Under the pieces are notes generated by a model. That model searched no databases. It was not told the DNA's origin and saw nothing but the letters and a program-made list of their open reading frames with translations. From Euryodendron excelsum (lineage: Eukaryota; Streptophyta; Magnoliopsida; Ericales; Pentaphylacaceae): a stretch of DNA of 64,000 bases. The DNA is taken from NCBI GenBank assembly GCA_033060915.1, contig CM065379.1, forward strand, positions 30,957,318 to 31,021,317, written 5' to 3'. Positions 1 to 10,252 of the stretch are shown one piece after another. Each line of letters opens with the position of its first letter. Positions within the stretch are counted from its first letter, which is position 1. The position numbers were made by a program, and so were the translations under genes.

Positions 1-1118
1 AAAAAAAAAAGAAAAAATGGATAAGGCAAAGGAAAAGAGTTGCCAAGGCGCAAGAGGCCGAAAAAAAAAAAGATCTTAAGGAAGGCCTAAAGAAAACCAT
101 GATTGAGTCATTTTCAAAAGCATAATAAGAAGATCGAAAAAGAAGAGAGTCATATTTCTCTCAAAAAACATATAGAAAGGGTGAAAGAAAAGAGTCATTT
201 TCACCCTGAGAAGAAGGGTATTTTAAAGGTGATCCTGGATTACAAAGAAACCCAATAGAAATAATAGATTCGGGCCTTTACCCTTTCTTGCAAAACCCCC
301 AAAACCGTGGCCTACATTACAACCATACTAAAGTCCACTCTGATTGAAAACAGATTGCTTGATCTAAATGAGCTGGATACATTGTCGAAGCTAAGGAGGG
401 ATGCTAGCCCTACTGAAAAAAGTCAAGGATGGTACAGATCTAAACCCTGTTGAAGACAACATTGAATTTGAGCATACATATCCCATCATTTCGAAAGCCC
501 CTTAATCTAGCCTACATTATGGTCTTAAACAAACTTTCCTCAGATTGAAACGACTGGCCGCTTATCGCTCTGCTAAAGGTCAGGTAAGTTGTTGCTAGAA
601 CCCCGAGAGTCGAGAGTTTTCAACCCAGTAACCCCATACACTAACCCTGAAACAGAGAATCGGAGAGGGTCAAAATGTTGAGAAAGGTTTGAAGTGCTAT
701 CATCCAATCAAGGTAGGCTTGAGCCAGAGGAGAGGTTAGACCCCAGAAAAGGAAGGAGTTATCATTCCAAAGATACCAACTTCGATAGCACCCCTGTCAT
801 TATGTTAGTTAACATACTTCTAATAAGCGCATATATATTTAAAAAAAATAAAAAAGAAAGTTGACATAAGCTTTGCATATATAGGATATAACTCCATATA
901 AAAACAGAAGTCACCAACATCAACTCATGTAATAGATACATAACATCATCGTCCATCACATACATCTGATGATATGCCTAGCTGTAAAGATTATAAATGT
1001 ATCTATCTATCCTTGCATCAAAATATAAAAAAATAGATCACAAAATAAAACTGACTAACATAAATACATCTCAGGAATAGTGGCAAGGGAAGATCAGAAT
1101 CTCCACAAGGGGCATCTA
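1..1118 (+). other. E4 internal spacer (non-coding)
   Basis: This is homologous by eye to E5 17280-18396. It includes the poly-A stretches, 'caagaggccg', 'gattgagtcat' and 'gtcgagagt' phrases in the same order. No frame is open over a meaningful length. It serves as the 3' flank of the antisense gene and the region downstream of gag. Confidence 0.7.
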
Positions 1119-2704
1119 TTATAGGTCAAAGTCAATGTCATTTAGATTGAAATCCTCGAAACTTGGCATCAGAGGAGGCAGATAACTACTCGAAGCACCA
1201 CCATCCTACAGGGAAGATAGAACTGAAATCAATTGCATAAAAAAGGAACTAAACAACAGCAGAGCAAAAAGAAAGGGAGAAAAGATGACATACACCCCCC
1301 CCCCCCCAACCTCCCATCTGAGCCATCCGAGCCGTCAGAGAAGTTACCTCTGCCTGGTACTGATCTCGTTCTGTCAAATATCAATCCCCCTGATCCCTCA
1401 CAGTAGAAAACTCAGCCTGGGGCACATATCCTCCTACACGGTGCCACAAGTCAACCACCTCCTGGCCCACAGCGTACTCGCCAACTACTACCTCAAACCG
1501 GGTCAAGGCATCGACCGAATGAGCCCTAAAGTGCCTAGCATAATCTGTATCCAGAGGAAGTAAGAACTAGGCACCCGGCTAACGCTCCTGATAAGGGATA
1601 GGCACTCCCGCAACCAGGGCTCCGAACATATACTCTGGTGGAGCTCCTGCTGATCGGAACTCCTCATAAAACTGCCACCAATGCCGCTCTCTGAGATAGG
1701 ACTCCCAAGTATCATCACTGAGAAAACCAGCCCTCAACAAGGACAATGGGACCAAGTATCATACAATCTCATAATGAACGGATCCAATAAAGGGTCGCCA
1801 AGTCATATCTCTTGCCTCAATTAACTCCAGGTTCGCCTATAGCGTCACAAAATCAGTAATCTCTGATCGTTGGGCCACCCAGTCATGAGCCCACCTCAAA
1901 GCACGAGGATAAAGGTCGTCCTCGACAACTACAGGGTGACGAACATGAAGGTACTCGTAGCTCCACCAGATAAGAAAAGACCAGAAACTAGTCATGCTAC
2001 CCAACGGGAGGAAGTCTGAATCCGCATCGACCAAAGGAAGCAGCCAAAAGAGAAGGACCCCCAATCCAGCTCAGACAGAGCCCCAAGATCAGCTACTATA
2101 CTCACCAATCGAAAAGACACAAGAAACTTTTTGTTGTTGTAGAAGTAGCTAAAGATGATATACAAAACAAGTCGCTGTCTCGTAATGTCTCGCCCGGCAG
2201 GCAATGGCTCAGCAGCAAAGGTACGGTCATCCTAACTGAGCTAAGAGACTGGGAAGGTAGAACGCTCAGGAGGAGGTAAGTCCAGTAGAATGCATGCCTC
2301 GTCTCTACTGAATGACTGTAGAGTGATCTGCCGGCCAACAAAGAAAAGCCGTATGATGATCACCTAATGCAAATGAGTGGGACCTAACTCTAAGCCAACA
2401 AAATGGAAGGTCCCGGTCTCTTCGAACCACCTCTCAACAAGTGCCAGTACCAAATGCCGGTTCAGGCGGTTAGCCTGTAATCCCATGAAGGCTTCAAATC
2501 CGATCTCAGCCAAGAAGGCACGATATGATGGGGCAGCCTGCTGCATAGTCACGAAGACCTAATGAACAGGCCCTCTGAAAGCTGTGTGTACCCGCGGAGG
2601 GGGTAGATGTTGTTTGGAATATACACTGAGGTGATAAGCAAGATCCCCGAGTGGTAGAACATCCGGTACCTGCAGATCTCCCAAGTCAAGATATGTCTGC
2701 CTGT
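1119..2704 (-). pseudogene. E4 antisense PMD-like gene, C-terminal part
   Basis: This continues the gene whose N-terminus is at 31651-31915, beyond the E5 insertion. Recognisable segments are ALVERWFEETGTFHF (near 2440, the PMD-like ERW...TFHF signature), YPRALRWAHDW (near 1880), FGALVAGVPIPYQER (near 1610), and a last exon at 1119-1205 encoding DGGASSSYLPPLMPSFEDF. The last exon is preceded by a TCCCTGTAG acceptor at 1206. Decay includes a stop shared with E5 (2559-2561), several private stops and frameshifts, a +1 T near the end of the last exon, and a 13-C run where E5 has the last intron's donor. I infer a retroelement-carried PMD gene. Confidence 0.7.
2700..2704 (+). repeat. E5 left target-site duplication CCTGT
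   Basis: CCTGT directly precedes the E5 5' LTR and recurs at 31646-31650 directly after its 3' LTR. Removing E5 and one copy restores the E4 antisense gene. Confidence 0.93.
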
Positions 2705-2895
2705 TCTAAGCACCCCATTTTTGGCCGCTCAGCAGTCTACGCTCCGTCTAGACTTGTACTCAAGTCAATATGGATGTATTCCTATCGAAACCAACTTTTT
2801 AAGTCCCAAATCCCATCTGTCCATCACTTCGCGGGCCCGCCAGGCCCAAATAGAGGTAAAATGACCAAATTGCCCTTAGGGGCATTATTCTTTCC

Positions 2896-3300
2896 AATTC
2901 CAACTCTAACCCCTCTCTCTAGACAATTGATTCCTCGAGACAGTAAATCTACTCCAATCAGGCGTGTCTTTCTAAAGATGGTAAGTCCCCTTTCCAATTC
3001 CAATTCCTCTCTCGAGACAGTTTATTCCTTGAGACGGTTCCAAATTAGCCGAGTCTTTCTAAAGATGATAAGTCCCCTTTCCAATTCCAATCCCTCTCTC
3101 GAGACAGTTTATTCCTCGAGACGGCTCCAAATCAGGCACATCTTTCCGAAGACGATAAGACCCCTTTCCAATCCCTCTCTCGAGACTGTTTATTCCTCGA
3201 GACGGTTCCAAATCAGGCACATCTTTCCGAAGACAATAAGACCCCTTTCCAATTCCAATCCCCCTTTCGAGACAGTTTATTCCTCGAGACGGTCCAGCAC
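2896..3300 (+). repeat. ~81-bp tandem array in U3 (E5 5' LTR)
   Basis: About five imperfect units each contain CTCTCTCGAGACAG, TTTATTCCTCGAGACGG and a CGTCTTTCCGAAGACGATAAG-like segment. Equivalent arrays are at 21950-22470 (S2, the most regular, 81 bp), 26516-27012 (E5 3' LTR) and 8756-9065 (S1, interrupted). Each unit has two CTCGAG palindromes. Confidence 0.85.
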
Positions 3301-3530
3301 ATTTTTTGAAGAAAATCTCTTTGAAATGGTAAGTCCTTTTAAACCTGTTGACCGGGACGAGACCCCAAGTCCCCTAGATGGTAGAACGGTCCACCTTTGG
3401 CGCCTGCTAGCCCGCCAATGCAGAAATGTCCGCTTAGGCACGCCTTCCGAGAAAGTTAACTTCTCAGGCGCTAAGTCCCCTTTAGCAGCTTCCCGAGATC
3501 AGGCAGTTTCGGGAATGATTGCGAACCATC

Positions 3531-3665
3531 AGAGTAGCGAAAATACTAGCAAACATTGCAACCGTTAAAGTAGCGAAAATACTCGCAAACAGGTCGATAT
3601 AGGGAATTGCCAACAAACCCCTGTGTCACGACGACCGCCGTCAAAGTGGCGGAAACACTCAAAAC
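3531..3665 (+). repeat. GAGTR...YACTC palindrome trio (E5 5' LTR)
   Basis: Three hyphenated palindromes of the form GAGTA-N7-TACTC (two, imperfect here) and AGTG-N7-CACT (third) lie between the 81-bp and 158-bp arrays. The same trio in the same order occurs in the E5 3' LTR (27247-27374), E4, E3 and both E2 LTRs. S1 has twelve copies and S2 none. Confidence 0.8.
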
Positions 3666-3744
3666 CCAAGTCAGCACTGGTGCCTGCTAGCCCACTTCGG
3701 TAAAAAATGACCAAACTGCCCCTTGGGCCAATTTCGAGACTTTT

Positions 3745-4400
3745 CGGTCAAGATGACCATTTCGCCCCTAGGCATCCGAATGCCCCGGGAACCACACCGG
3801 CTCTGGATATCAAACCGGTAACTTCCTGAGAATGCTTCTTGTAGTATTCTCAACCTTCCTCTATCTTCCTGGATCATTTCGAGTCAATTCCGGCAAACCC
3901 AGCACAAAATGACAATTTTGCCCCTGGTGGGCCGGTCTCCTTTTTCGACCACACCGGCTCTGGGTATCAAACCGGTAACTTCCTGAGAATGCTTCTTATA
4001 GTATTCTCAACCTTCCTGTATCTTCTCAGATCATTCCGAGTCAATTCCGACAAACCCGGCACAAAATGACCGTTATGCCCTTGGTGGGCCGGTCTCCTTT
4101 TCCAACCACACTGACTCTGGGTATCAAATCAGTAACTTCCCGAATATGCTTTGTATAGTGTCCTCAACCTTTCTTTGTCCTTTTCGGATCATTCTGAGTC
4201 AGTTCCGGCAGATGTAGTACGAAATGACCGTTTTGCCGCTAGTGGGCTGGTCACCTTTTTCGACCACGCCGGCTCTAGGAAGCAAACCGGCAACCTTTGG
4301 GAACATTCTGAATAATGTTTCCAAATCTCAAGTCTTCTTCCGGGACAGTCCGAGTCCGTCCCAACGGCTTTCGAACCCGATTGACCATTTTGCCCCTAAC
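3745..4400 (+). repeat. ~158-bp tandem array in U3 (E5 5' LTR)
   Basis: The phrase ATGACCGTTTTGCCCCTAG recurs at about 3747, 3905, 4064, 4222 and 4382. It alternates with CACACCGGCTCTGGGTATC and TCATTCCGAGTCAGTTCCGG. The same array lies at 9385-9880 (S1), 27465-27960 (E5 3' LTR), 34120-34620 (E4) and 43040-43560 (E3). The spacing is close to one nucleosome repeat. Confidence 0.85.
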
Positions 4401-4649
4401 GGCTCGGTGAACCCCTTCAACACATCTTATCTTCATTTTTCAAGTCAAATACCTCCGGGACACTATTCTAAGTGTTCCTGCTCTGTTCCAGCTCTCCGGG
4501 TCATTCCCGGCTTCTTCAAATCATTCCAGGACTTTCCGGAGTCACTCCTAGTGAAGCCAGGCTGAAAAGTGCATGGTAGTCACTAGTACAGGCGCCCAAA
4601 TCTAGTCAAAGATACGTTGCTTACCGACGTAAATACTTTCCTAAATGGC

Positions 4650-4752
4650 TGGTGCCACTAGTAGTGGCGCCAAGCCAAGAATTGGCCTGGCGCCACTCCT
4701 AGTGGCGCCAAGAGCAATTTTGCCCAAGCGCCACTGCAACAGGCGCCAGGTT
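4650..4752 (+). promoter_or_regulatory. GGCGCC palindrome cluster upstream of TATA (E5 5' LTR)
   Basis: Three consecutive inverted repeats with arms GGCGCCAC / GTGGCGCC (the last GCGCC / GGCGC) end 12 nt before the TATA box at 4764. Similar clusters precede the TATA box in S1 (10132-10231), S2 (23005-23102), E5 3' LTR (28208-28270) and others. They could be protein-binding dyads or RNA/DNA hairpins. Confidence 0.7.
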
Positions 4753-4763
4753 TGTCCTACCTT

Positions 4764-4771
4764 TATAAATA
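4764..4771 (+). promoter_or_regulatory. LTR TATA box (E5 5' LTR)
   Basis: TATAAATA followed by CAAAGCC; conserved position in all LTRs of the window. It defines the U3/R region. Confidence 0.82.
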
Positions 4772-4854
4772 CAAAGCCTCTTCCAGCGTGAAAGGGGTTT
4801 GCAAACTCAGTCTAAAAACACCAAAATTCGATATATAGAGCTCGAACACTCCCT

Positions 4855-4908
4855 AAACCCTAGCTTCCCTAGGTTTTCTAAACCCTAGCCACCATACACA
4901 AACCCTAA
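4855..4908 (+). promoter_or_regulatory. Telobox-like motifs just downstream of the start site
   Basis: AAACCCTA occurs at 4855, 4880 and 4900, about 90-140 nt after the TATA box. The cluster is conserved in S1 (10337-10391), S2 (23206-23265), E5 3' LTR, E4 and, on the minus strand, E3 (42600-42670) and E2. Confidence 0.65.
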
Positions 4909-5088
4909 GCCTTATATACACTCATACACATCCTTACACATTTATATACTAGCCTCCAACCCTCCTTTGAAGACTTGAAGAGATGCAATCTGAAGTTTGA
5001 AGATTGAAGACAACTCTTGAGGATTGAAGATGAAGATCAAGACGAATATCGAAGACAAGCAAGGAGCGCAAAATAAACAAGACACAAC

Positions 5089-5094
5089 GTAGGC
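5089..5094 (+). other. Conserved splice-donor-like site in R (E5 5' LTR)
   Basis: A GAAGA-rich segment (4970-5065) ends in ACAAC|GTAGGC. The equivalent is ACAAG|GTAGG in S1 (10576), S2 (23449) and E4 (35110) and, on the minus strand, E3 (42421) and E2 (58336). It is destroyed in the E5 3' LTR (GATAGG). It may pair with the acceptor before gag at 15202. Confidence 0.5.
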
Positions 5095-5379
5095 TTTCGT
5101 TTTATGTTTCTGCACTCCCCCCTCTCTCTTCTCTCTCCTAACCCACTTGGGTTTTCTCTATTTTAATTCCCCATCTCTTCCCCCCCCCCCCCCCCCCTTT
5201 CTTTGCATGCTTGAAACAAGGGAACTCACGGTTCATGTGTAGGATTAGACTATTGGAGGGTTACCGTGTCGGGGGCTTTCCTTTAGGCTAACCGGAGACC
5301 ACGTGGGTTCGGCCCCCTTGATTATGTGGTGAAGCCTTAACCTTGTATGTTCACGACCCCAAATTTGCATTGTGCATAT

Positions 5380-7660
5380 CATGATTCTTGCATTCTTCCA
5401 GAAGTCATTTTCAAGGTTGTTTTCAAAATCATTTTCAAACTTGTTTTCAAAATTGCATCAAAATCTCCTTTTCAAAATCGCAATCTTAGGGTGATTCAAG
5501 CCTTTCCATGGCTAGGGTAGCTTTAGGAAAGTGTTATATTTAAAGTGACCAACATGGTCTATATTTTTAGAATATTGTTGTTTTCAAAACCGTTTTCTTA
5601 AAGTGGTTCTAGCCTTCTTATGGTTAGAGTTGCTTTAAGAAAGTGAGACATTTTTATACTTTCCAAAAAGCTCTCTTTTCAAAAATCTCTTCCTAAAAAT
5701 CTGTTTTTCAACATACTTTCCTAAAACTCTCCTTTCCAAAGTTGTTTTTAAAAACGCCCTCCAAAAGTTTATTTTTCAAACCTCTCCTTTTAAACTCCTT
5801 TCCAAGACGCTCTCTTCAAAGTCTACTTTCCAAAAACATTTCCTAGGTCTCTTTCCTAAAAAAACTCTCTCCAAAAATCTTTCTAAAAAACTCTCTTTCT
5901 AAAATCTTCCCTCTAGAAACTCTTTTCTAGGATTTTCTTCCAAAAACTTGTCCCCAAAATCCACTTTCCAAAAACTCTTTCCTTAGAGCCCAAGTCAAGC
6001 CCTAGAACTCACGATTAGGAAACTCTAATTTTCTTTTCAAAAACATGGTTTTCAAACTTACCTTAAAACCTAGGTTTCCAAAACATCTTGTTTTCACATC
6101 CAAACTATACACATTTCCAAAACCTCTTTTCTACGTCAAAACTATAATCTTCCCAAATCTAGGGTTTCTAAAACTTCCCCTTTCCAAATCCTTGTCAAAT
6201 CAAATCTTTCCTCTAGGAAATCAAATCAAATGTTCCCGTTTAAGAAACCAGATCCAATTCTCCATTTTTGGAAATAAAATTAAATTTCCTCTTTTAGAAA
6301 CAAGATCCAACCCCCTCTAGAAACTCCTCTCAAGGATTTCATTCCAAAAACTTGTCCCCAAAATCCACTTTCCAAAAACTCTTTCCTTAGAGCCCAAGTC
6401 AAGCCCTAGAACTCACGATTAGGAAACCCTAATTTTCTTTCAAAAAATATGGTTTTCAAACTTGTCTTAAAACTTAGGTTTCCAAAATCTCTTGTTTTCA
6501 CATCCAAACTATACACATTTCCAAAACCTCTTTTCTACGTCAAAACTATAGACTTCCCAAATCTAGGGTTTCTAAAACTTCCCATTTCCAAATCCTTGTC
6601 AAATCAAATCTTCTCTTTTAGGAAACCAGATCCAATCCTCCGTTTTTGGAAACAAAATCAAACTTCCTCTTTTAGAAACAAGATCCAGTTCCCTTCCTAG
6701 TCTAAACCTTTCCTAGTTCAACTCCTTCCTAATCTTCTACTTTCCTAAATCCTAATTTTCCAAAACTTGAACATAAAAATCTTTCCTAAATTTTAAAACT
6801 CAAAATCGAAATCTTTCCTAATTCAAATCTTTCCTAATTTCCTACCTTCCTAAACCATAAGTTTCCTAAAACTTTTAAATCTTTCCTTAAACATTAAACT
6901 TTCAAATTTTTCCTAATTCAACCCTTTTTTTTTTCAATTCTACCCCTTTCCAAATCTTAACTTTCCAAACCTAAGTTTTCAAATCTTTCCTAAACTCGAA
7001 CCTTTCCTAATCTCAAGATTTTCTAAAATTCAAACTCTAAAACTTTTTCAATCTTAAACTTTCTAAATTTCAAATCTTTCCAAATTTAAAAACTTTCTAA
7101 ACTCAAAACTTTCTTATTTTCAAAACTTCCTTGCTTTCTAAACTTTCTAAATTCAAAACTTTCCTAAGTTGAAACATTCCAAATTCAAAACTTTCCTAAG
7201 TTGAAACTTTCTTAATTCAAAACTTTCCTAATTTCGAAACTTTCCTAATTTCAAAACTCTCCTAATTTGAAAACTTTTCTGATTTAAAACTTTCTTAATT
7301 CGAAACTTTCTAAAAATGAAACTTTCCTAATTCAAAACTTTCATAAATCGGACCTTTCTTAATTCAAATCTTTCCTAAATTCAATCCAATTTTTTTCCAA
7401 TCTTCAACGTCCAACATTCGAGTCCAATTTTCCTTAAACCTCAAGTCTATCCTAAATCCTATCTTTCCTAAGTCTAGGTTTCCTAAACCTTCATCTTTTT
7501 AAAACAAGTCTAAATCTTTCTTCCAAGTTCTATCTTTCCAAATCAAAATTCAACCTTTTCAATTTCAAAATTCTGAATTCCAATCTTCAATATTCTATTC
7601 TAAGTCCAAATCAAACCTAAATTCCAATTCAACTCCTTTTTCAAATCAAACATTCTATTT
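5380..7660 (+). repeat. Pyrimidine-rich degenerate repeat tract in U5 (E5 5' LTR)
   Basis: More than 2 kb is built of drifting short phrases such as TTTCCTAA, TTCAAAAC and CTTTCCAAA. It is nearly free of G on the plus strand. Matching tracts occupy 10870-12900, 23750-25600, 28910-30760 and 35400-37080. On the minus strand they are at 40200-42130, 44620-46330, 56380-58040 and 62740-63650. Open frames in these tracts are compositional. Confidence 0.85.
5911..6718 (+). repeat. 404-bp tandem duplication in E5 5' LTR
   Basis: CTCTAGAAACTC begins both units, at 5911 and 6315. The second unit and some sequence beyond it (6315 to about 6759) are identical by eye to the single copy in the 3' LTR (from 29449). 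The first unit differs from it at roughly one base in sixteen. Confidence 0.88.
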
Positions 7661-8544
7661 CCTATCGAACTCTTGTCCGAACTACGACTGACCTGATTCC
7701 TCCAAAAGGATACGTAGGCAACCCTCATGGGTGCGGTCACAACCTTTTTCAAATCTCAAATTCCACAACATCTTTCAATTTCTATTTCTATAACTTCTTT
7801 CAAATCTCCAATTCAACAATCTTCTCCTAGTTTCCAATTCTATGTTCTATTTCCAATTTCTAATTCAAAAAATCTATTTTCAAATCTCAGTTTCCAAATT
7901 CTAAAACTTTTCAATTTTAAATCTATCTTTTCAAATTTTTTCTAAAATCAAATCAATTTCTTTTCAAAATCTATTTTCAAATCAAACCTTCCTCTTGCAT
8001 CTGCATATCATGCATCATGGTTTTTTAAACATTGTTTTTCAAAGTGGATAGGATTGAACATCAGTTAGTTAAAGACTCTCATAGGTGAATCTAGGGTAGA
8101 TTGACATGTAGGTACCGAAAGGGCGGGGTAGGGTGATGGCTTAGTGCGTCTTCCCTGCACGTAACCAACCTCCGAACCTAGATCACTGATTTCAAAGACC
8201 AAAAAACGAAGTTATTTTTCAAAAAGGGCTAAATGTTTTCCAAAGGTTGCCAAACAACCTATTTTTCTTAAAAACCCTCTCTCGAGGAGAAATTCTCAAA
8301 ATTGTTTTCAAAAAACCCTAAGTGTAGTCTTCGGATTATGCTTAGTTTTTAGGTGACCTAACTCAACTTAATCAAGTTAGGTGGTGAGTCCAAATCTTTT
8401 TCAAAAGTCCTTTATTCAAATCAATTTTCAATTCAAACCTAGTCGCACTCATTCTTCTAGGAGGGTGAGTTCTAATGAGAGAGTATAACATTTTTCCCGC
8501 TAGTGTGTGTATTCCTTGAGTGCAAAAAATCTGGGCGTGACCGC

Positions 8545-8562
8545 TGGTGACTCCACTGGGGA
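8545..8562 (+). promoter_or_regulatory. E5 primer binding site (tRNA-Arg)
   Basis: TGGTGACTCCACTGGGGA has one mismatch to the tRNA-Arg(ACG) complement and starts 2 nt after the LTR end. S1 is inserted immediately after it. Confidence 0.92.
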
Positions 8563-8564
8563 TA
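8560..8564 (+). repeat. S1 left target-site duplication GGATA
   Basis: GGATA overlaps the last bases of the E5 PBS and recurs at 13769-13773 after S1. Confidence 0.94.
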
Positions 8565-8804
8565 TGTAAGCACCCCATTTTTGACCGTTCGGCAGTCTAC
8601 ACTCCGTCCAGACTTGTTTTCAAGTCATTATGGACATATTCCAATCGAAACCAATCCTCTAGTCCAAATTCCGTCTCTCCATCGCTTCGCGGGCCTGTTA
8701 GGCCCAAATAGAGGCAAAATGACCAAAATGCCCTTAGGGGCATTGTCCTTTCTTATTCCAATTCCGATCCCTCTCTCGAGACAGTTTATTCCTCGAGACG
8801 GTCC

Positions 8805-9300
8805 GAGTAGCAAAACTACTCACAAAACCGTCGGCGTGGCGGAAACACTCACAAAACCGTTAGAGTAGCGGAAATACTCACACCGTTAGAGTGGCGGAAA
8901 CACTCAAAACCCAGGCACGTCTCTTCGGAGTCGGTAAGACCCCTTTCCAATCCCTCTTTCGAGACAGTTTATTCCTCGAGACGGTTCCAATCCAGGCACG
9001 TCTCTTCGGAGACGATAAGACCCCTTTCCAATCCCTCTCTCGAGACAATTTATTTCTCGAGACGGTCTAAGTAGCACAACTACTCACAGAACCGTTAGAG
9101 TAGCGGAAATACTCACAGAGCCGTTAGAGTAGCGGAAATACTCACAGAACCGTTAGAGTAGCGGAAATACTCTCAAATCGTCAACCCCGTCCGAGTAGCG
9201 GAAATACTCAACCCCGTCCGAGTAACGGAAATACTCACAAATCATCAACCCCGTCCGAGTAGCAAAAATACTCACACCGTTAGAGTGGCAGAAACACTCA
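8805..9300 (+). repeat. Expanded GAGTR palindrome array in S1
   Basis: Twelve hyphenated palindromes of about 17 bp (typical GAGTAGCGGAAATACTC) occur with ~29-bp spacing inside clusters. They are partly separated by 81-bp-type units. Some copies have G-C instead of A-T at the fifth stem pair (GAGTGGCGGAAACACTC). Confidence 0.88.
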
Positions 9301-10244
9301 AAACCTAGGTCAATACCCATGTTTTTTAGCTCACTTCGGTGAAAAATGACCAGACTACCCTTAGGACCTTTTTCGAGACTTTTCGGTCAAGATGACCATT
9401 TTGCCCATAGGCATCCGAACGCCCCGGGAACCACACCGGCTCTGGGTATCAAACCGGTAATGTCCCGAGAACACTTTTTATAGTATTTTCAACCTTCCCT
9501 TACCTTTCCGGTTCATTCTGAATCAGTTCCGGCCAACCCGGTGCAAAATGACCGTTTTGCCCCTAGAGGGTCGGTCTCCTTCTTCGACCACACCGGCTCT
9601 GGGTATCAAACCGGTAATGTCCCGAGAATATTTTATATAGTGTTCTCGACCTTCGTTTACCTTTCCGGACCATTCCGAGTCAGTTCCGGCAAACCCGGTA
9701 CAAAATGACCGTTTTGCCCCTAGTGGGCCGGGCTCCATTTCCGATCACGCCGGCTCTGGGTATCAAACCGGCAACCTCTGGGAATATTCTAAATAATGTT
9801 TCCAGATCCCAAGTTTTCTTCCGGGACAGTTTGAGTCTGTCCCGGCAGTTTTCCGGTCCGGTTGACCGTTTTGCCCCTAAAGGCTCGGTCAACCTTTCCG
9901 GCACATCCAATCCTCACTTTTCAAGTCAAATACCTCCAGGACACTATTTTAAGTGTTCCTTCTCCTTTCCGGCCTTTCGGGTCACTCCCGGCTCCTTCAA
10001 ATCATTCCCGAACTTTTTGGAGTCACTCCTAATGAAGCCAGGCAAAAGTTTACATGGTAGTCACTAGTACAGGCGCCCAAATTTAGTCAAAGATACGTTG
10101 TTTGCTGACCTTAATTGTTTCCTAAATGGCTGGCGCCACTAGCAGTGGTGCTAAGCCAAAAAATGGCCTGGCGCCACTATTAGTGGCGCTAGTGTAAAAT
10201 TCGCCCTAGCGCCACTGCAACAGGCGCCAGGCCTGTCCAACTTC

Positions 10245-10252
10245 TATAAATA
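10245..10252 (+). promoter_or_regulatory. LTR TATA box (S1)
   Basis: TATAAATA with downstream CAGAGTC, preceded by the GGCGCC cluster, as in the other LTRs. S1 may still start transcription towards the E5 internal region. Confidence 0.78.

Larger units (their letters stand above)
2705..8542 (+). mobile_element. E5 5' LTR
   Basis: This 5.8-kb LTR is the longest in the window. It starts TCTAAGCACC (ancestral TG changed to TC) and ends GGGCGTGACC (ancestral CA changed to CC). U3 occupies about 2.1 kb up to the TATA box at 4764. R and U5 take the remaining 3.7 kb. Its extra length relative to the 3' LTR is partly explained by a 404-bp tandem duplication (5911-6718). Open frames within it (for example 2651-3568 and 6045-6700) follow repeats and low-complexity tracts and are not considered genes. 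Confidence 0.93.

Noticed and set aside
2651..3568. 305-codon open frame at the start of the E5 5' LTR
   Set aside because: It begins in E4, crosses the TSD and LTR boundary, and runs through 81-bp repeats whose length is a multiple of three. Residues are repeat-derived (SRRFQIR-like) and not conserved as protein elsewhere.
4855..4908. Interstitial telomere array
   Set aside because: AAACCCTA copies are separated by unrelated sequence and occur at the same place in all LTRs, so they are promoter-proximal motifs, not telomeric DNA.
6045..6700. Two similar open frames (MVFKL...) in the pyrimidine tract, one identical to a frame at 29577-29828
   Set aside because: The identity is explained by LTR duplication. 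Composition is Phe/Lys/Ser/Leu-rich from TTTCCAAA repeats and the frames are broken in other LTRs.
8805..9300. CRISPR-like array
   Set aside because: Repeats are short imperfect palindromes with repetitive, non-unique spacers inside a plant LTR; no cas genes and not prokaryotic.
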